Part shown: positions 34,811 through 45,886 of the stretch, one piece after another | Layout of the letters: the number at the start of each line of letters is the position of its first letter | Numbering within the stretch: position 1 is the first letter of the stretch | The notes under the pieces: model-generated | Told to the model about the DNA's origin: nothing | Database searches by the model: none | The model's input: only the letters and a program-made list of their open reading frames with translations | Assembly (NCBI RefSeq): GCF_013328205.1 | Contig: NZ_JABULH010000001.1 | Span: 310,001-374,000 of the forward strand | Length of the DNA stretch: 64,000 nucleotides | Source: Sphingomonas hominis | Lineage (GTDB): Bacteria > Pseudomonadota > Alphaproteobacteria > Sphingomonadales > Sphingomonadaceae | Direction of reading: 5' to 3' | Translations under genes and position numbers: made by a program

Positions 34811-36856
34811 GTGACCGGCGCGGCATTCGTCATCTGGCTGCACGGGCTGGCCGCGCTGCTGTTCTGCAGTGCGGCGCTGGTGGAGGCGCGACGCCCGGTG
34901 CGCTTCGCGCCGCGATGGCTGTTGCTGCTGGCGCTCGCGCTCAGTGCCTTGTGGGCGCTCGGCGTCGCCGGCATCGGCGATGCCGAGGTGCCGGTGCGGG
35001 TGACGCAGGCGGCGCGTAATCTCGCCTGGATCGCCGTGCTGTTCGCGCTCGCCGCCGGTCAGGGTGGCAATAGCGGTTACCGCAACGGCGCTTATCTGGC
35101 GACGGCGTCGTGCATGGTGCTGGCGGCGGCCGTGTCGGTGTTGCAGCCGACCTTAGCGACGGGCGTGCAGCGCGCCGCGGCCGAGACGACGTGGCGCGGA
35201 TTGCGGTTGCTGTCGACCACCGCTGCACTGGTGCTGCTGCACCGCCACGTCGCGGATGCCCGCGACCGGATGAACGGGGCGCGGCAGATGCTGGTCGCCG
35301 CAATCGGCATCATGTGGGGCAGTGACCTGATCGTGCTCGCGCTGGCACACGCGGCAAGCGGGTGGAGCGAGGATCTGACGATCCTGCGCGGGTGCGCGAC
35401 CGTGCTGGTGGCGGGATCGGCGCTGGTGGCGGTGCATCGGCGTGCCGACCGATCGTTGCGCATGTCGCGCGGAGCCGCTGCGCAGGCGATCCTGCTGATC
35501 GCGGGACTATTGTACGTGATCGCCGCTACTGCCGCCACCGGGTTGCTCGGGCGCGTCGGGGGGGAGCACGCGCGCGTGGTGCAGGCGGCGTTCGTGTTCG
35601 GCACCGGCGCGGCGGTGCTGACGATCGTCACCACGCCGTGGCTGCGCGCCTGGACGAAGGTGATGGTGGCCAAGCATCTGTTCAGCCACCGCTATGATTA
35701 CCGCGCCGAATGGATGCGCTTCACCGACACGCTGGGCATATCGGGTGACGACGCACCGCCGTTGCCGCACCGCATCGTGCAAGCGGTGGCCGACCTGACC
35801 GCGTCACCTGCCGGGCTGCTGCTCTACGCGACCGGCGAAGCGATGATCGCGGGACCGGCATGGCGCTGGGACGAGGCGCCCGCCGCTGCTGCGCCAGCCG
35901 CGCTCGACCGTTACCTGCGCCGCACCGGGCGGATCGTCGACATCGATGCATGCCGTATCGGCGAGGCACCGCCCGAGGAGATCGCTGCGCTGCCTGCGTG
36001 GTTGCTGGCGCACGACGATGCATGGGCAGTGGTGCCGCTGCTGCGCGCAGACACGCTGGTTGGTGCGATCGTGCTGGCACGCCCGCCGGTCACGCGCGCG
36101 CTCGACTGGGAGGATTTCGACCTGCTGGGCGCCGCCGGGCGCCAGGCCGCGAGTTATCTGGCGGAGGAGCGCGCGCACGCCGCACTCGCCGATGCGCGGC
36201 GTTTCGACGAGTTCAACCGCCGCTTCGCGTTCATCATGCACGATTTGAAGAACCTCGTCAGCCAGACCGCGCTGGTCGCGCGCAATGCCGAGCGTCACGC
36301 CGACAATCCCGCATTCCGCGCCGACATGATCGCGACCTTGCAGGACACGTCGCAGCGGATGACCGCGCTGCTCGCGCGGCTCGCGCAGCAGGGGAGGGCG
36401 ACGCGCGAAGAGGTGCAATCGGTCGACCTGTTGCAGGTCGCGCTGCGCCTCGCCGCCGCGCGCCGCGCGCAACACGCGGTCGAGGTGAGCGGGCCCAGCC
36501 TGTTCGCGCTCGCCGATCGCCAAGCATTGGAGACGATGCTCGGCCATCTGATACAGAATGCGATCGAGGCGAGCGCGCCGACGGTGCCGGTGCGGCTGCG
36601 CGTCGTCGCCGATGCGTCGCACGCCGTGATCGAGGTGGACGACCGCGGCAGCGGCATGTCACCCGCTTTCCTGCGCGACGACCTGTTCCGCCCGTTCGTG
36701 TCGGGCAAGCCCGCCGGGTTCGGGCTCGGCGCCTATGAAGCGCGGCAGATCGCGGAGCAGATGGGCGGCAGCATCACGGTGACGAGCCGGGAGGGCGAGG
36801 GGACATGCTTCCGCGTCGCGCTGCCGATCGCACCGGCATTGGAGCAGGCGGCGTGA
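34811..36856 (+). CDS. prsK: XrtA/PEP-CTERM system sensor histidine kinase PrsK
   Basis: 681 residues from the GTG at 34811 (GAGGTG upstream). About seven N-terminal membrane helices (to about 285), a GAF-like domain (about 300-455), then the phospho-acceptor FIMHDLKNLVSQTAL with His477 and a HATPase domain ending GFGLGAYEARQIAEQMGG. Phosphorylates the adjacent PrsR (genes overlap as GTGA). Signal unknown. The HDLKN box is the distinctive PrsK form. Confidence 0.93.
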   Translation: MTGAAFVIWLHGLAALLFCSAALVEARRPVRFAPRWLLLLALALSALWALGVAGIGDAEVPVRVTQAARNLAWIAVLFALAAGQGGNSGYRNGAYLATASCMVLAAAVSVLQPTLATGVQRAAAETTWRGLRLLSTTAALVLLHRHVADARDRMNGARQMLVAAIGIMWGSDLIVLALAHAASGWSEDLTILRGCATVLVAGSALVAVHRRADRSLRMSRGAAAQAILLIAGLLYVIAATAATGLLGRVGGEHARVVQAAFVFGTGAAVLTIVTTPWLRAWTKVMVAKHLFSHRYDYRAEWMRFTDTLGISGDDAPPLPHRIVQAVADLTASPAGLLLYATGEAMIAGPAWRWDEAPAAAAPAALDRYLRRTGRIVDIDACRIGEAPPEEIAALPAWLLAHDDAWAVVPLLRADTLVGAIVLARPPVTRALDWEDFDLLGAAGRQAASYLAEERAHAALADARRFDEFNRRFAFIMHDLKNLVSQTALVARNAERHADNPAFRADMIATLQDTSQRMTALLARLAQQGRATREEVQSVDLLQVALRLAAARRAQHAVEVSGPSLFALADRQALETMLGHLIQNAIEASAPTVPVRLRVVADASHAVIEVDDRGSGMSPAFLRDDLFRPFVSGKPAGFGLGAYEARQIAEQMGGSITVTSREGEGTCFRVALPIAPALEQAA

Positions 36857-38202
36857 GCGACGTGAAGACATTGTTGATCGTCGAGGACGATGCTGGGCTG
36901 CAGCGCCAGCTTCGCTGGGCGTACGAAGGTTACGAGGTGGTCGTCGCCGGCGACCGCGCGAGCGCGCTCGACGCGGTGCGCGCGTCCGAGCCGCAGGTGG
37001 TGACGCTCGACCTCGGCCTGCCGCCCGACCCCGATGGCGCGAGCGAAGGCCTGCGTGCCCTGTCCGAGATCCTGGCATTGAAGCCCGACACCAAGGTGAT
37101 CGTCGCCTCGGGCAATGGCGCGCGCGAGGCCGCGCTGGCGGCGATCGCGGGCGGCGCGTGGGATTTCTACCAGAAGCCGATCGACATCGATGCGCTCGGC
37201 CTGATCGTCGCGCGCGCGTTCCACGTCCACGCGCTGGAGACGGAGAACCGCCGGCTTGCTGCGCGCGGCGAAGCGGCGGGATTGGGAGGGCTCATCACCG
37301 CCGCGCCCGAGATGTTGCGGGTTACCCGCACGATCGAGCGGGTCGCGCCAGCCGATGTGTCGGTCATGCTGCTGGGCGCGAGCGGCACCGGCAAGGAATT
37401 GCTCGCGCGCGGGCTGCACGACGCCAGTCCGCGCCGCGATGGGCCGTTCGTTGCGATCAACTGCGCCGCCATCCCCGAGACGTTGCTGGAAAGCGAATTG
37501 TTCGGGCACGAGAAAGGTGCGTTCACCGGCGCGATCAAGACGACCGCTGGCAAGATCGAGTCGGCGGGCGGCGGCACCTTGTTCCTCGACGAGATCGGGG
37601 ACGTGCCGCTGCCGCTCCAGGTCAAGCTGCTGCGCTTCCTGCAGGAGCGCGTGATCGAGCGGATCGGGGGACGGCGCGCGATCCCGGTCGACGTTCGGAT
37701 CGTGTGCGCGACGCACCAGGACGTCGACGCGATGGTCGCCGATGGTCGCTTTCGCGAGGACCTATATTATCGACTGGCCGAAATCGTCGTCCGCATCCCG
37801 TCGCTGGCCGAGCGCAGCGGCGACGCGGCGCTGCTCGCGCGCCATTTCGTGCAGCAGCACAAGAAAGCGCTCAATCCCGGTGTCCACGGCCTCGCCCCCG
37901 ATGCGACCGCGGCGATCGATGGTTGGGGTTGGCCCGGCAACGTTCGAGAACTCGAGAACCGCGTGAAGCGCGCAGTGATCATGGCCGAGGGCAAGTACGT
38001 CACCGCGGCCGATCTCGATCTGGCCACCGATGGCGCCGCGCTGCCGATCAACCTGCGCGCCGCGCGCGAGCGGGCAGACCGCAGCGCGATCACGCGCGCA
38101 CTGGCGCAGGCCGACGGCAACATCTCGGGCACTGCACGCCTGCTGGGGATCAGCCGGCCGACGTTGTACGACCTGCTCAAGAGCTACGATCTGCATGGCT
38201 GA
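36853..38202 (+). CDS. prsR: PEP-CTERM-box response regulator PrsR (sigma-54 activator)
   Basis: 449 residues from the GTG at 36853. Receiver domain (about 5-125) with phospho-acceptor Asp53 (VTLDLGLPPDP). Sigma-54 AAA+ domain with Walker A GASGTGKE (175-182), the sigma-54-contacting GAFTGA loop (222-227) and GGGTLFLDEIGDVPL. Fis-type helix-turn-helix (NISGTARLLGISRPTLYDLL). It should activate RpoN promoters of PEP-CTERM and exopolysaccharide genes. Overlaps prsK by 4 bp and prsT by 8 bp. Confidence 0.95.
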   Translation: MSDVKTLLIVEDDAGLQRQLRWAYEGYEVVVAGDRASALDAVRASEPQVVTLDLGLPPDPDGASEGLRALSEILALKPDTKVIVASGNGAREAALAAIAGGAWDFYQKPIDIDALGLIVARAFHVHALETENRRLAARGEAAGLGGLITAAPEMLRVTRTIERVAPADVSVMLLGASGTGKELLARGLHDASPRRDGPFVAINCAAIPETLLESELFGHEKGAFTGAIKTTAGKIESAGGGTLFLDEIGDVPLPLQVKLLRFLQERVIERIGGRRAIPVDVRIVCATHQDVDAMVADGRFREDLYYRLAEIVVRIPSLAERSGDAALLARHFVQQHKKALNPGVHGLAPDATAAIDGWGWPGNVRELENRVKRAVIMAEGKYVTAADLDLATDGAALPINLRAARERADRSAITRALAQADGNISGTARLLGISRPTLYDLLKSYDLHG

Positions 38203-40321
38203 CGCGCGCGCGACCTATCCGCTGTTGCGCGGCCGCCGCCGGGGGCGACGTGTGTCGTGGCCGGGCGCGGCGGCGTTGCTGCAACGGCGCGGCGCGCGCG
38301 CGGTGCTCGCGGTGCTGCTGCTCGCGATCGTGGCGGCGGCGCTGTCGATGCTGGCGCGCCGCGCCGACGTCCCCGACGCCGCGGTGTCGATGCAGCGCGG
38401 GACCGCGGCGCTGGCGCGCGCCAATTACTCGGCCGCACGCAACGACTTCATCGCCGCGGTCACGGCCGAACCGGGCAACGCCGCGGCGCAGCGCGCGCTT
38501 GCCGAAACCTACCTGCTGCTCGGCAACGGCGTCGCGGCGCAAGGCGCGATCGACCGGGCGCGGAGTGCAGGGCTGCCGGCGGCGCAGCTCCATCACCTGC
38601 GCGCCGCCGCGCTGCTGCTGCAAGGCGACGAGGATGGCGCAATCGCCGAGGCCGACCGCGCGGGCGGGCGCTTCGTCACGTTCGCGCAGCGCGCAAAGGC
38701 GCGCGCGCTGGCTGAGCAAGGCGACCGCGCCGCCAGTGCCGCGCTGCTGCAACAGGTGATAGCGCGTGTGCCGCGCGACTCGGCCGCGTGGAGCGATCTC
38801 GGCCGCATCCGCCTCGACATCGGCGATGTCGGCGGCGCGACTGCGGCGGCGCAGCGCGCGCTGGCGCTCGCCCCGAACAACCTGGCGGCGCTGGTGCTGC
38901 GCGGCGAGTTGGTGCGCGGGCAATACGGATTGGTCGCGGCGCTGCCGTGGTTCGAGGCGGCCTTGTCGCGCGACGCTTATTACCACCGCGCGCTGATCGA
39001 ATATGCCGGCACGTTGGGGGAGATCGGGCGCAACGCCGACAGCGTGGCAGCGGCGCGGCGCGCACTGGCGGCGCGACCCGGCGATCCGCAGGCATTGTAC
39101 CTGATGGCGGTGGTGGCGGCGCGCGCGGGCGACGTGGCACTCGCGAGCGCGCTGCTCGAGCGTTCGAACGGCGGGCTCGACGGCCTGCCCGGCGGGTTGC
39201 TGCTGTCGGGCGGGATCGACTACGCCAACGGCCGTTACGAGCAGGCGGCGGTGAAATGGCGCGCATTGCTGGGTGCGCAGCCAATGAACCTCGTCGCGCG
39301 TCGCCTGCTCGGCGCGGCGCTGCTGCGCTCGGGCGATGCGAAGGGTGCGCTCGACACGCTGCGTCCGGTGGCGCTGCGCGCGGACGCCGACAGTTACACG
39401 CTGACGCTGGTCGCGCGTGCGTTCGAGGCGCGCGGCGAGCGCGACTGGGCGGCGCGCTTCCTTGATCGCGCGGCGCGTCCGCCCGTGCCGCGCGCGGCAC
39501 CATTCGGCCAGGACAGCGACACGGGCGTGCTCGCCAACGCGGTCGTCGACGCACCGAACGACCCGGCGGCGGCGGTGGCGTTCATCCGCGGGTTGGTCGA
39601 AACGGGTGGCTTCGCCGAGGCGATCGCCGCCAGTGAGGGGCTGTCGCGATCGTCGCCCGGCGTACCGCCGGCGCATATCCTGCTGGGCGACGTGGATGCG
39701 GCGAGCGGGCGTTTCGCCGCTGCGGCGACCGCTTATGTCCGCGCGGCCGACCTACGGTTCGACGAGCCGACATTGCTGCGGCTGGTCGAAGCCTGGGCGC
39801 AGACGAACAAGCGCGCCCAGGCCGCCGACGCGCTCGCCTTGTACCTGGCGCAGAACCCGGGCTCGGTCGTCGCGCGGCGGTTGCTCGCCAATCTGCAACT
39901 CGTCTCGGGCGACTTCGCGGGCGCGGTGCGCACGCTGGAACAGCTTCGCGGCATGACCGGCGATGGCGACGCGCTGGTCCTGACGCAACTCGGCTACGCC
40001 TACACCGGGGCGGGCGATCCGCGCGCGGCGCTGCCGTTCGCGCGCGCGGCCTACCGCCTGTCGCCGATGAGCGCTGGCGCGGCCGACGCTTATGGTGCCG
40101 CGCTGTTCGCCGCTGGTGACACGGCGGCGGCGTTGCAATTGCTGACCAAGGCGGCGCGGCTCGCCCCGACGCATGCCGGCATCCGCTGGCACGAAGCGCA
40201 AGCGCTCGCCGATGCCGGACAGGTGCGCGCCGCGCGGGCATCGCTCGGCATCGCACTCGCCGACCCTGCGTTCGGGGAGCGTCCAGCGGCGACGCGGTTG
40301 CTCGCGGCACTTCCGCGCTGA
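38195..40321 (+). CDS. prsT: XrtA/PEP-CTERM system TPR-repeat protein PrsT
   Basis: 708 residues from the ATG at 38195. Arg-rich cytoplasmic start, one membrane helix (about 37-53, AVLAVLLLAIVAAALSML), then at least a dozen tetratricopeptide repeats, for example AALARANYSAARNDFIAAVT and RALALAPNNLAALVLRGELV. Predicted periplasmic TPR superhelix for protein-protein contacts in polymer export or PEP-CTERM handling. Ala/Arg-rich codon use gives long spurious antisense frames. Confidence 0.9.
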   Translation: MADARATYPLLRGRRRGRRVSWPGAAALLQRRGARAVLAVLLLAIVAAALSMLARRADVPDAAVSMQRGTAALARANYSAARNDFIAAVTAEPGNAAAQRALAETYLLLGNGVAAQGAIDRARSAGLPAAQLHHLRAAALLLQGDEDGAIAEADRAGGRFVTFAQRAKARALAEQGDRAASAALLQQVIARVPRDSAAWSDLGRIRLDIGDVGGATAAAQRALALAPNNLAALVLRGELVRGQYGLVAALPWFEAALSRDAYYHRALIEYAGTLGEIGRNADSVAAARRALAARPGDPQALYLMAVVAARAGDVALASALLERSNGGLDGLPGGLLLSGGIDYANGRYEQAAVKWRALLGAQPMNLVARRLLGAALLRSGDAKGALDTLRPVALRADADSYTLTLVARAFEARGERDWAARFLDRAARPPVPRAAPFGQDSDTGVLANAVVDAPNDPAAAVAFIRGLVETGGFAEAIAASEGLSRSSPGVPPAHILLGDVDAASGRFAAAATAYVRAADLRFDEPTLLRLVEAWAQTNKRAQAADALALYLAQNPGSVVARRLLANLQLVSGDFAGAVRTLEQLRGMTGDGDALVLTQLGYAYTGAGDPRAALPFARAAYRLSPMSAGAADAYGAALFAAGDTAAALQLLTKAARLAPTHAGIRWHEAQALADAGQVRAARASLGIALADPAFGERPAATRLLAALPR

Positions 40322-40365
40322 CGCGAACGGTTGAGCGCGCCCGCGCTCGCCGTATAGCGCTGGGC

Positions 40366-41175
40366 ATGGACGACGCCCTGACCCGCATCGCCGCCGCGCT
40401 GGAGCGGTTGAGCCCGCCGCCGCGCGCCGCGGCCGATCCGCTCGTCGCGCCGGCATATGTCTGGCGCGACGACGTGCTGGTCGCCGCGCGGCATTTTTCA
40501 CCCTTGCCGCTCGACCTGCTGCACGGCGTCGAGGCGCAAAAGGAGGCGTTGCTCGCCAATCTGCAACGGCTCGCCGCCCGCCATGCGGCACAGGACGTGT
40601 TGCTGTGGGGTGCGCGCGGAACGGGCAAGTCGGCGCTGGTCAAGGCGAGCGTGGCTGCGGTGCAGGCGGCGGGCGGCGCGCTCGCGCTGATCGAGGTGGC
40701 GGCCGACCGGCTGGCGACGCTGCCGCGGCTGTTCGACACGATCGCGGGCGTCGACCGCGCGTTCGTGCTGTTCCTCGATGACCTCGGCTTCGACGCGGTC
40801 GGCGACGCGCGCGCGCTTCGCTCGTTGCTGGAGGGCGGGGCGGAAGCGCGGCCGGCGAACGCGCGGCTGGTGGTGACCTCGAACCAACGCCACCTCGTGC
40901 CGCGCGACATGGGGGCACAGGAACGCGCGGTGAATGCGCGCGACGTCGCCGACGACCAGCTCGCGCTCGCCGATCGCTTCGGGTTGAGCCTGGGCTTCCA
41001 CGTCGTCGATCAGGAGCATTATCTCGGCATCGTGCGCGGCTATGCCGAGGCGCATGCGCTGCCGTTCGACGCGGCCGACGCGGTGCAATGGGCGACGCGG
41101 CGCGGTAGCCGGTCGGGCCGGGTCGCGTGGCAATATGTCGTCGACCTCGCCGGGCGCGAGGGGCGCGCGCTCTAG
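40366..41175 (+). CDS. DUF815 family AAA ATPase
   Basis: 269 residues. Walker A GARGTGKSAL (about 84-93) and Walker B FVLFLDDLGFD; the segment PLDLLHGVEAQKEALLANLQ and SNQRHLVPRDM are typical of DUF815. Such stand-alone ATPases are widespread in Alpha- and Betaproteobacteria with no defined role. It follows prsT by 44 bp but is not part of the usual XrtA set. Ends one base before the convergent ABC-F gene. Confidence 0.88.
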   Translation: MDDALTRIAAALERLSPPPRAAADPLVAPAYVWRDDVLVAARHFSPLPLDLLHGVEAQKEALLANLQRLAARHAAQDVLLWGARGTGKSALVKASVAAVQAAGGALALIEVAADRLATLPRLFDTIAGVDRAFVLFLDDLGFDAVGDARALRSLLEGGAEARPANARLVVTSNQRHLVPRDMGAQERAVNARDVADDQLALADRFGLSLGFHVVDQEHYLGIVRGYAEAHALPFDAADAVQWATRRGSRSGRVAWQYVVDLAGREGRAL

Positions 41176-41176
41176 T

Positions 41177-42958
<1,782 letters not shown>

Positions 42959-43057
42959 GCCCGCGCACCTAGGGAACCGACCGCGGGCGGGCAAGTTACG
43001 GAGGGCTTGCTGCGTTATTCACAGGGTGTTCAATCCGTTGTGCCTATGTAAGCTCGC

Positions 43058-43351
43058 GTGAGAATGCTCGCCCCCATCCTGCTGTTCGCAGCGATCCCCG
43101 CCGTCGCCGCACCCGCCGAGCAGGAGAGCGAGCGCGCGTTCGCGTGGCGCGCGACGCGCGCGGGCAAGTTGCTGCCGTTGAAGGAAATCGAACGGCGCGT
43201 GATCCCGACGATGAAGGGCGCGCAATATATCGGATTCAACCTCGATACCGACTCGGCCGTCTATACCTTGAAGTTCCTGCGCGACGGCGAGGTGATCTGG
43301 GTCGACGTCGACGGGCGATCGGGGCAGGTGCTGGGGCGCACCGGACGCTAG
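43058..43351 (+). CDS. Small exported PepSY-like protein
   Basis: 97 residues with a signal peptide (MRMLAPILLFAAIPAVAAPA). The remainder (PLKEIERRVIPTMKGAQYIG ... VYTLKFLRDGEVIWVDVDGR) is one PepSY-like alpha-beta unit. Start may be GTG 43058 or ATG 43064; neither has a strong ribosome site. PepSY proteins often sit beside OmpR/histidine kinase pairs, and here it lies 73 bp before such a pair. It could modulate the sensor in the periplasm (inference). Confidence 0.75.
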   Translation: MRMLAPILLFAAIPAVAAPAEQESERAFAWRATRAGKLLPLKEIERRVIPTMKGAQYIGFNLDTDSAVYTLKFLRDGEVIWVDVDGRSGQVLGRTGR

Positions 43352-43424
43352 AGCGACCGGGGTAAAGATTGATCTGGCCGGGCGCTCGCCGATAATCGAA
43401 GCGTTCACGTGCCGCAGGGAGAAG

Positions 43425-44093
43425 ATGATGCGTGTTCTGATCGTCGAGGACGAGCCGAACCTCGGCCAGCAGTTGAAGTCGACGCTGGAAGGGGCGGGTT
43501 ACGCGATCGATCTCGCGACCGATGGCGAGGAGGGGCATTTCCTCGGCTCGACCGAGAATTACGACGCCATCGTGCTTGATCTGGGGCTGCCCGAAATCGA
43601 CGGGCTGACCGTGCTCGACCGCTGGCGCAAGGAGGGCAAGGTGACCCCGGTGCTGGTGCTGACCGCGCGCGACAGCTGGTCGGACAAGGTGGCGGGGCTC
43701 GACGCGGGCGCGGACGATTACGTTGCCAAGCCGTTCCAGACCGAGGAACTGATCGCGCGGCTGCGCGCACTGATCCGTCGCGCGAGCGGCAATGCCTCGT
43801 CGGAGCTGACCGCGGGCGACGTGCGGCTCGACACGCGCAGCGGCAAGGTGACGCGCGCGGGTGAGCCGGTGAAGCTGACCGCGCAGGAATATAAGCTGCT
43901 CAGCTACCTGCTGCACCACAAGGGCAAGGTGGTCAGCCGTACCGAGTTGATCGAACACATTTACGATCAGGATTTCGATCGCGATTCGAACACGATCGAG
44001 GTGTTTGTGACGCGTATTCGCAAGAAACTGGGGCAGGACGTCATCACGACGATCCGCGGGCTGGGTTACAGCCTGGAGGACCCGGACGCCTGA
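43425..44093 (+). CDS. OmpR-family response regulator
   Basis: 222 residues. Receiver domain with phospho-acceptor Asp52 (IVLDLGLPEIDG) and the switch/Lys segment LTARDSW ... DDYVAKPF. Winged-helix output domain (KLTAQEYKLLSYLLHHKGKV and TIEVFVTRIRKKLG ... TIRGLGYSL). Resembles PhoP/FeuP-type regulators. The ribosome site AGGGAGAAG precedes the ATG. Its kinase is at 44424, separated by an opposing small gene. Confidence 0.92.
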   Translation: MMRVLIVEDEPNLGQQLKSTLEGAGYAIDLATDGEEGHFLGSTENYDAIVLDLGLPEIDGLTVLDRWRKEGKVTPVLVLTARDSWSDKVAGLDAGADDYVAKPFQTEELIARLRALIRRASGNASSELTAGDVRLDTRSGKVTRAGEPVKLTAQEYKLLSYLLHHKGKVVSRTELIEHIYDQDFDRDSNTIEVFVTRIRKKLGQDVITTIRGLGYSLEDPDA

Positions 44094-44112
44094 GGAACGC
44101 GCGGCGGTGGCG

Positions 44113-44361
44113 TCACCAATCCTGATCAGCCGGGCGTGCCTCGCCGACGCGGGCCGCGATCTGCTGCACCGTGGTCAATTGCGCGAAGCGGTTTTGGTTG
44201 GCCTCGACCACGCGCGCCATGCGCGGCTGTCGCGCAGTGAAGTTGACCGGCGTGACGCCAGCGGTGGCGTAGGAGGCGAGCAGGAGGCCGGCGAGCATCG
44301 AGACGACCAGGCCCCCCATGATGGCGACGATCATGGCAGGTACGTTTCTACCGTTGCGCAT
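44113..44361 (-). CDS. Small membrane protein encoded opposite to and between the response regulator and kinase genes
   Basis: 82 residues from the ATG at 44361, preceded by an ideal GGAGGA six bases upstream. One membrane helix (VAIMGGLVVSMLAGLLLASYATA, about 12-34; N-terminus basic, so likely N-in). A short outside tail follows (RQPRMARVVEANQNRFAQL ... ADQDW). I do not recognise the family. Its gene is convergent with the response regulator and divergent from the kinase. Confidence 0.75.
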   Translation of the reverse strand: MRNGRNVPAMIVAIMGGLVVSMLAGLLLASYATAGVTPVNFTARQPRMARVVEANQNRFAQLTTVQQIAARVGEARPADQDW

Positions 44362-44423
44362 GGTGTTTCCTCCGATGCGCGGGTGAACCGGCGCCCGGCG
44401 GGTTGGTTCCGGAGCGAACCAGC

Positions 44424-45800
44424 GTGAGTGGCGGTGTGAGCGCGGGCTTGCGTACCCGCGGGTCGCTGTCGCGGCGCATGATCCTGATCGCGGCGGCGTG
44501 GATCTCGATCCTGTTGGCCGGCGGTGGCTTCGCGCTCGACCGCGTGCTGGTGGCGGCGGTGACGCGCAATGCCGATGACCAGCTCGGCTACGTGCTGCGC
44601 TCGCTGCTCGTGTCGGCCGAGATCGACACCGCGGGCGAGGTGACGTTCAACCGCGAGCCGGCCGACCAGCGGTTCCTCGAACCCTATTCGGGACTCTATT
44701 GGCAGGTGTCGGCGCCGGGACACGAGACCTGGCCGTCGCGCTCCTTGTGGGATCGGCAACTCGCTTACGGAGCACCGCACAACGACCGCAGCGTCCACAG
44801 CTACGACAGCCGGCAGTTCAAGGACGAGAAGCTGCGCGTCGTCGAGCAGGACGTGAAGCTGCCCGGCTCGCCGGTACGCTGGCGTTTCCAGGTCGCGTCC
44901 AGCCGCGAGGCGCTCGACGCGCAGATCACGGTGCTGCGCCGCACGTTGATCCGCAGCTTCCTGCTGCTCGGCCTGGGATTGGTGGCACTGGCCGCGTTGC
45001 AGACCTTCTACGGCCTGTTGCCGCTCAGGCGCGTGCGGCTAGCGATCGCGCGGATGCGCGCGGGACGCGCCAATCGCGTCGAAGGCGACATGCCGATCGA
45101 GGTGCAGCCGATGGTTGACGAGCTGAACGCGCTGGTCGAGCATAACGAGCGGCAGGCGGAGGAAGCACGCCGCCACGCCGGCAATCTCGCGCACGCGCTC
45201 AAGACGCCGCTGACCGTCATCATGAACGCGGCAACCGCCAACTCGGACGACCTGTCCGACACGGTGATCCGCGAAGCGCGCACGATGCGGCGACAGGTCG
45301 ACCACCATCTGGCGCGCGCGCGTGCGGTCGGGCGGCGTGGCTCCGCGCACAGTCGCGCCGAGGTGTGGCCGAGCGTCGAGTCGGTCGAGCGAGCGGTACG
45401 CCGGCTCTACCCGCACGTCCGTGTCGACATGGATGGGCCGAAGGACCTGGTCGCGCACATCGAGCGGCAGGATCTAGACGAGATCATGGGCAATCTGGTC
45501 GAGAATGCCGCGAAATACGGTGGCGGCAGCGTGTTCGTGACCGTTGGCGCGCACTCGGGCTTCGTCGAGATCCAGGTCGAGGACGACGGGATGGGCATCC
45601 CCGAGGCCGACCGCGTCCGCATCTTTGATCGCGGCGTGCGGCTCGATTCGGGTAAGCCGGGCACGGGCCTCGGCCTCGCGATCGTGCGCGACGTGGCGGA
45701 GATCTACGACGGGACAGTCAGCCTGGAGGAGAGCGATGACTTGGGCGGGTTGCTCGTGCGGCTGCGGCTGCCGGCGGCGTCGACTGTGGACGAGGAGTGA
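44424..45800 (+). CDS. Sensor histidine kinase (PhoQ/FeuQ-like)
   Basis: 458 residues from the GTG at 44424 (GGAG upstream). Membrane helix about 20-40, periplasmic sensor (about 45-165) with WQVSAPGHETWPSRSLWD, second helix about 176-198, HAMP, then NLAHALKTPLTVIMN with His257 and HATPase motifs NLVENAAKYGG, DDGMGIPEADRVRIF and GTGLGLAIV. Periplasmic sensor pattern fits PhoQ-like kinases. Partner of the regulator at 43425. Confidence 0.92.
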   Translation: MSGGVSAGLRTRGSLSRRMILIAAAWISILLAGGGFALDRVLVAAVTRNADDQLGYVLRSLLVSAEIDTAGEVTFNREPADQRFLEPYSGLYWQVSAPGHETWPSRSLWDRQLAYGAPHNDRSVHSYDSRQFKDEKLRVVEQDVKLPGSPVRWRFQVASSREALDAQITVLRRTLIRSFLLLGLGLVALAALQTFYGLLPLRRVRLAIARMRAGRANRVEGDMPIEVQPMVDELNALVEHNERQAEEARRHAGNLAHALKTPLTVIMNAATANSDDLSDTVIREARTMRRQVDHHLARARAVGRRGSAHSRAEVWPSVESVERAVRRLYPHVRVDMDGPKDLVAHIERQDLDEIMGNLVENAAKYGGGSVFVTVGAHSGFVEIQVEDDGMGIPEADRVRIFDRGVRLDSGKPGTGLGLAIVRDVAEIYDGTVSLEESDDLGGLLVRLRLPAASTVDEE

Positions 45801-45886
45801 CGATGCGCGGTTACATGCGTAGCTTTCGTGATCGCGCGTCGCTCGGGTCCTAGTATATCTCGCGGCGCTTGCGCTAACGGCGCGCC

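Noticed and set aside
38030-38194. Longer prsT start inside prsR
   Set aside because: Those residues are the prsR frame read out of phase; the ATG at 38195 gives the normal N-terminus before the membrane helix.
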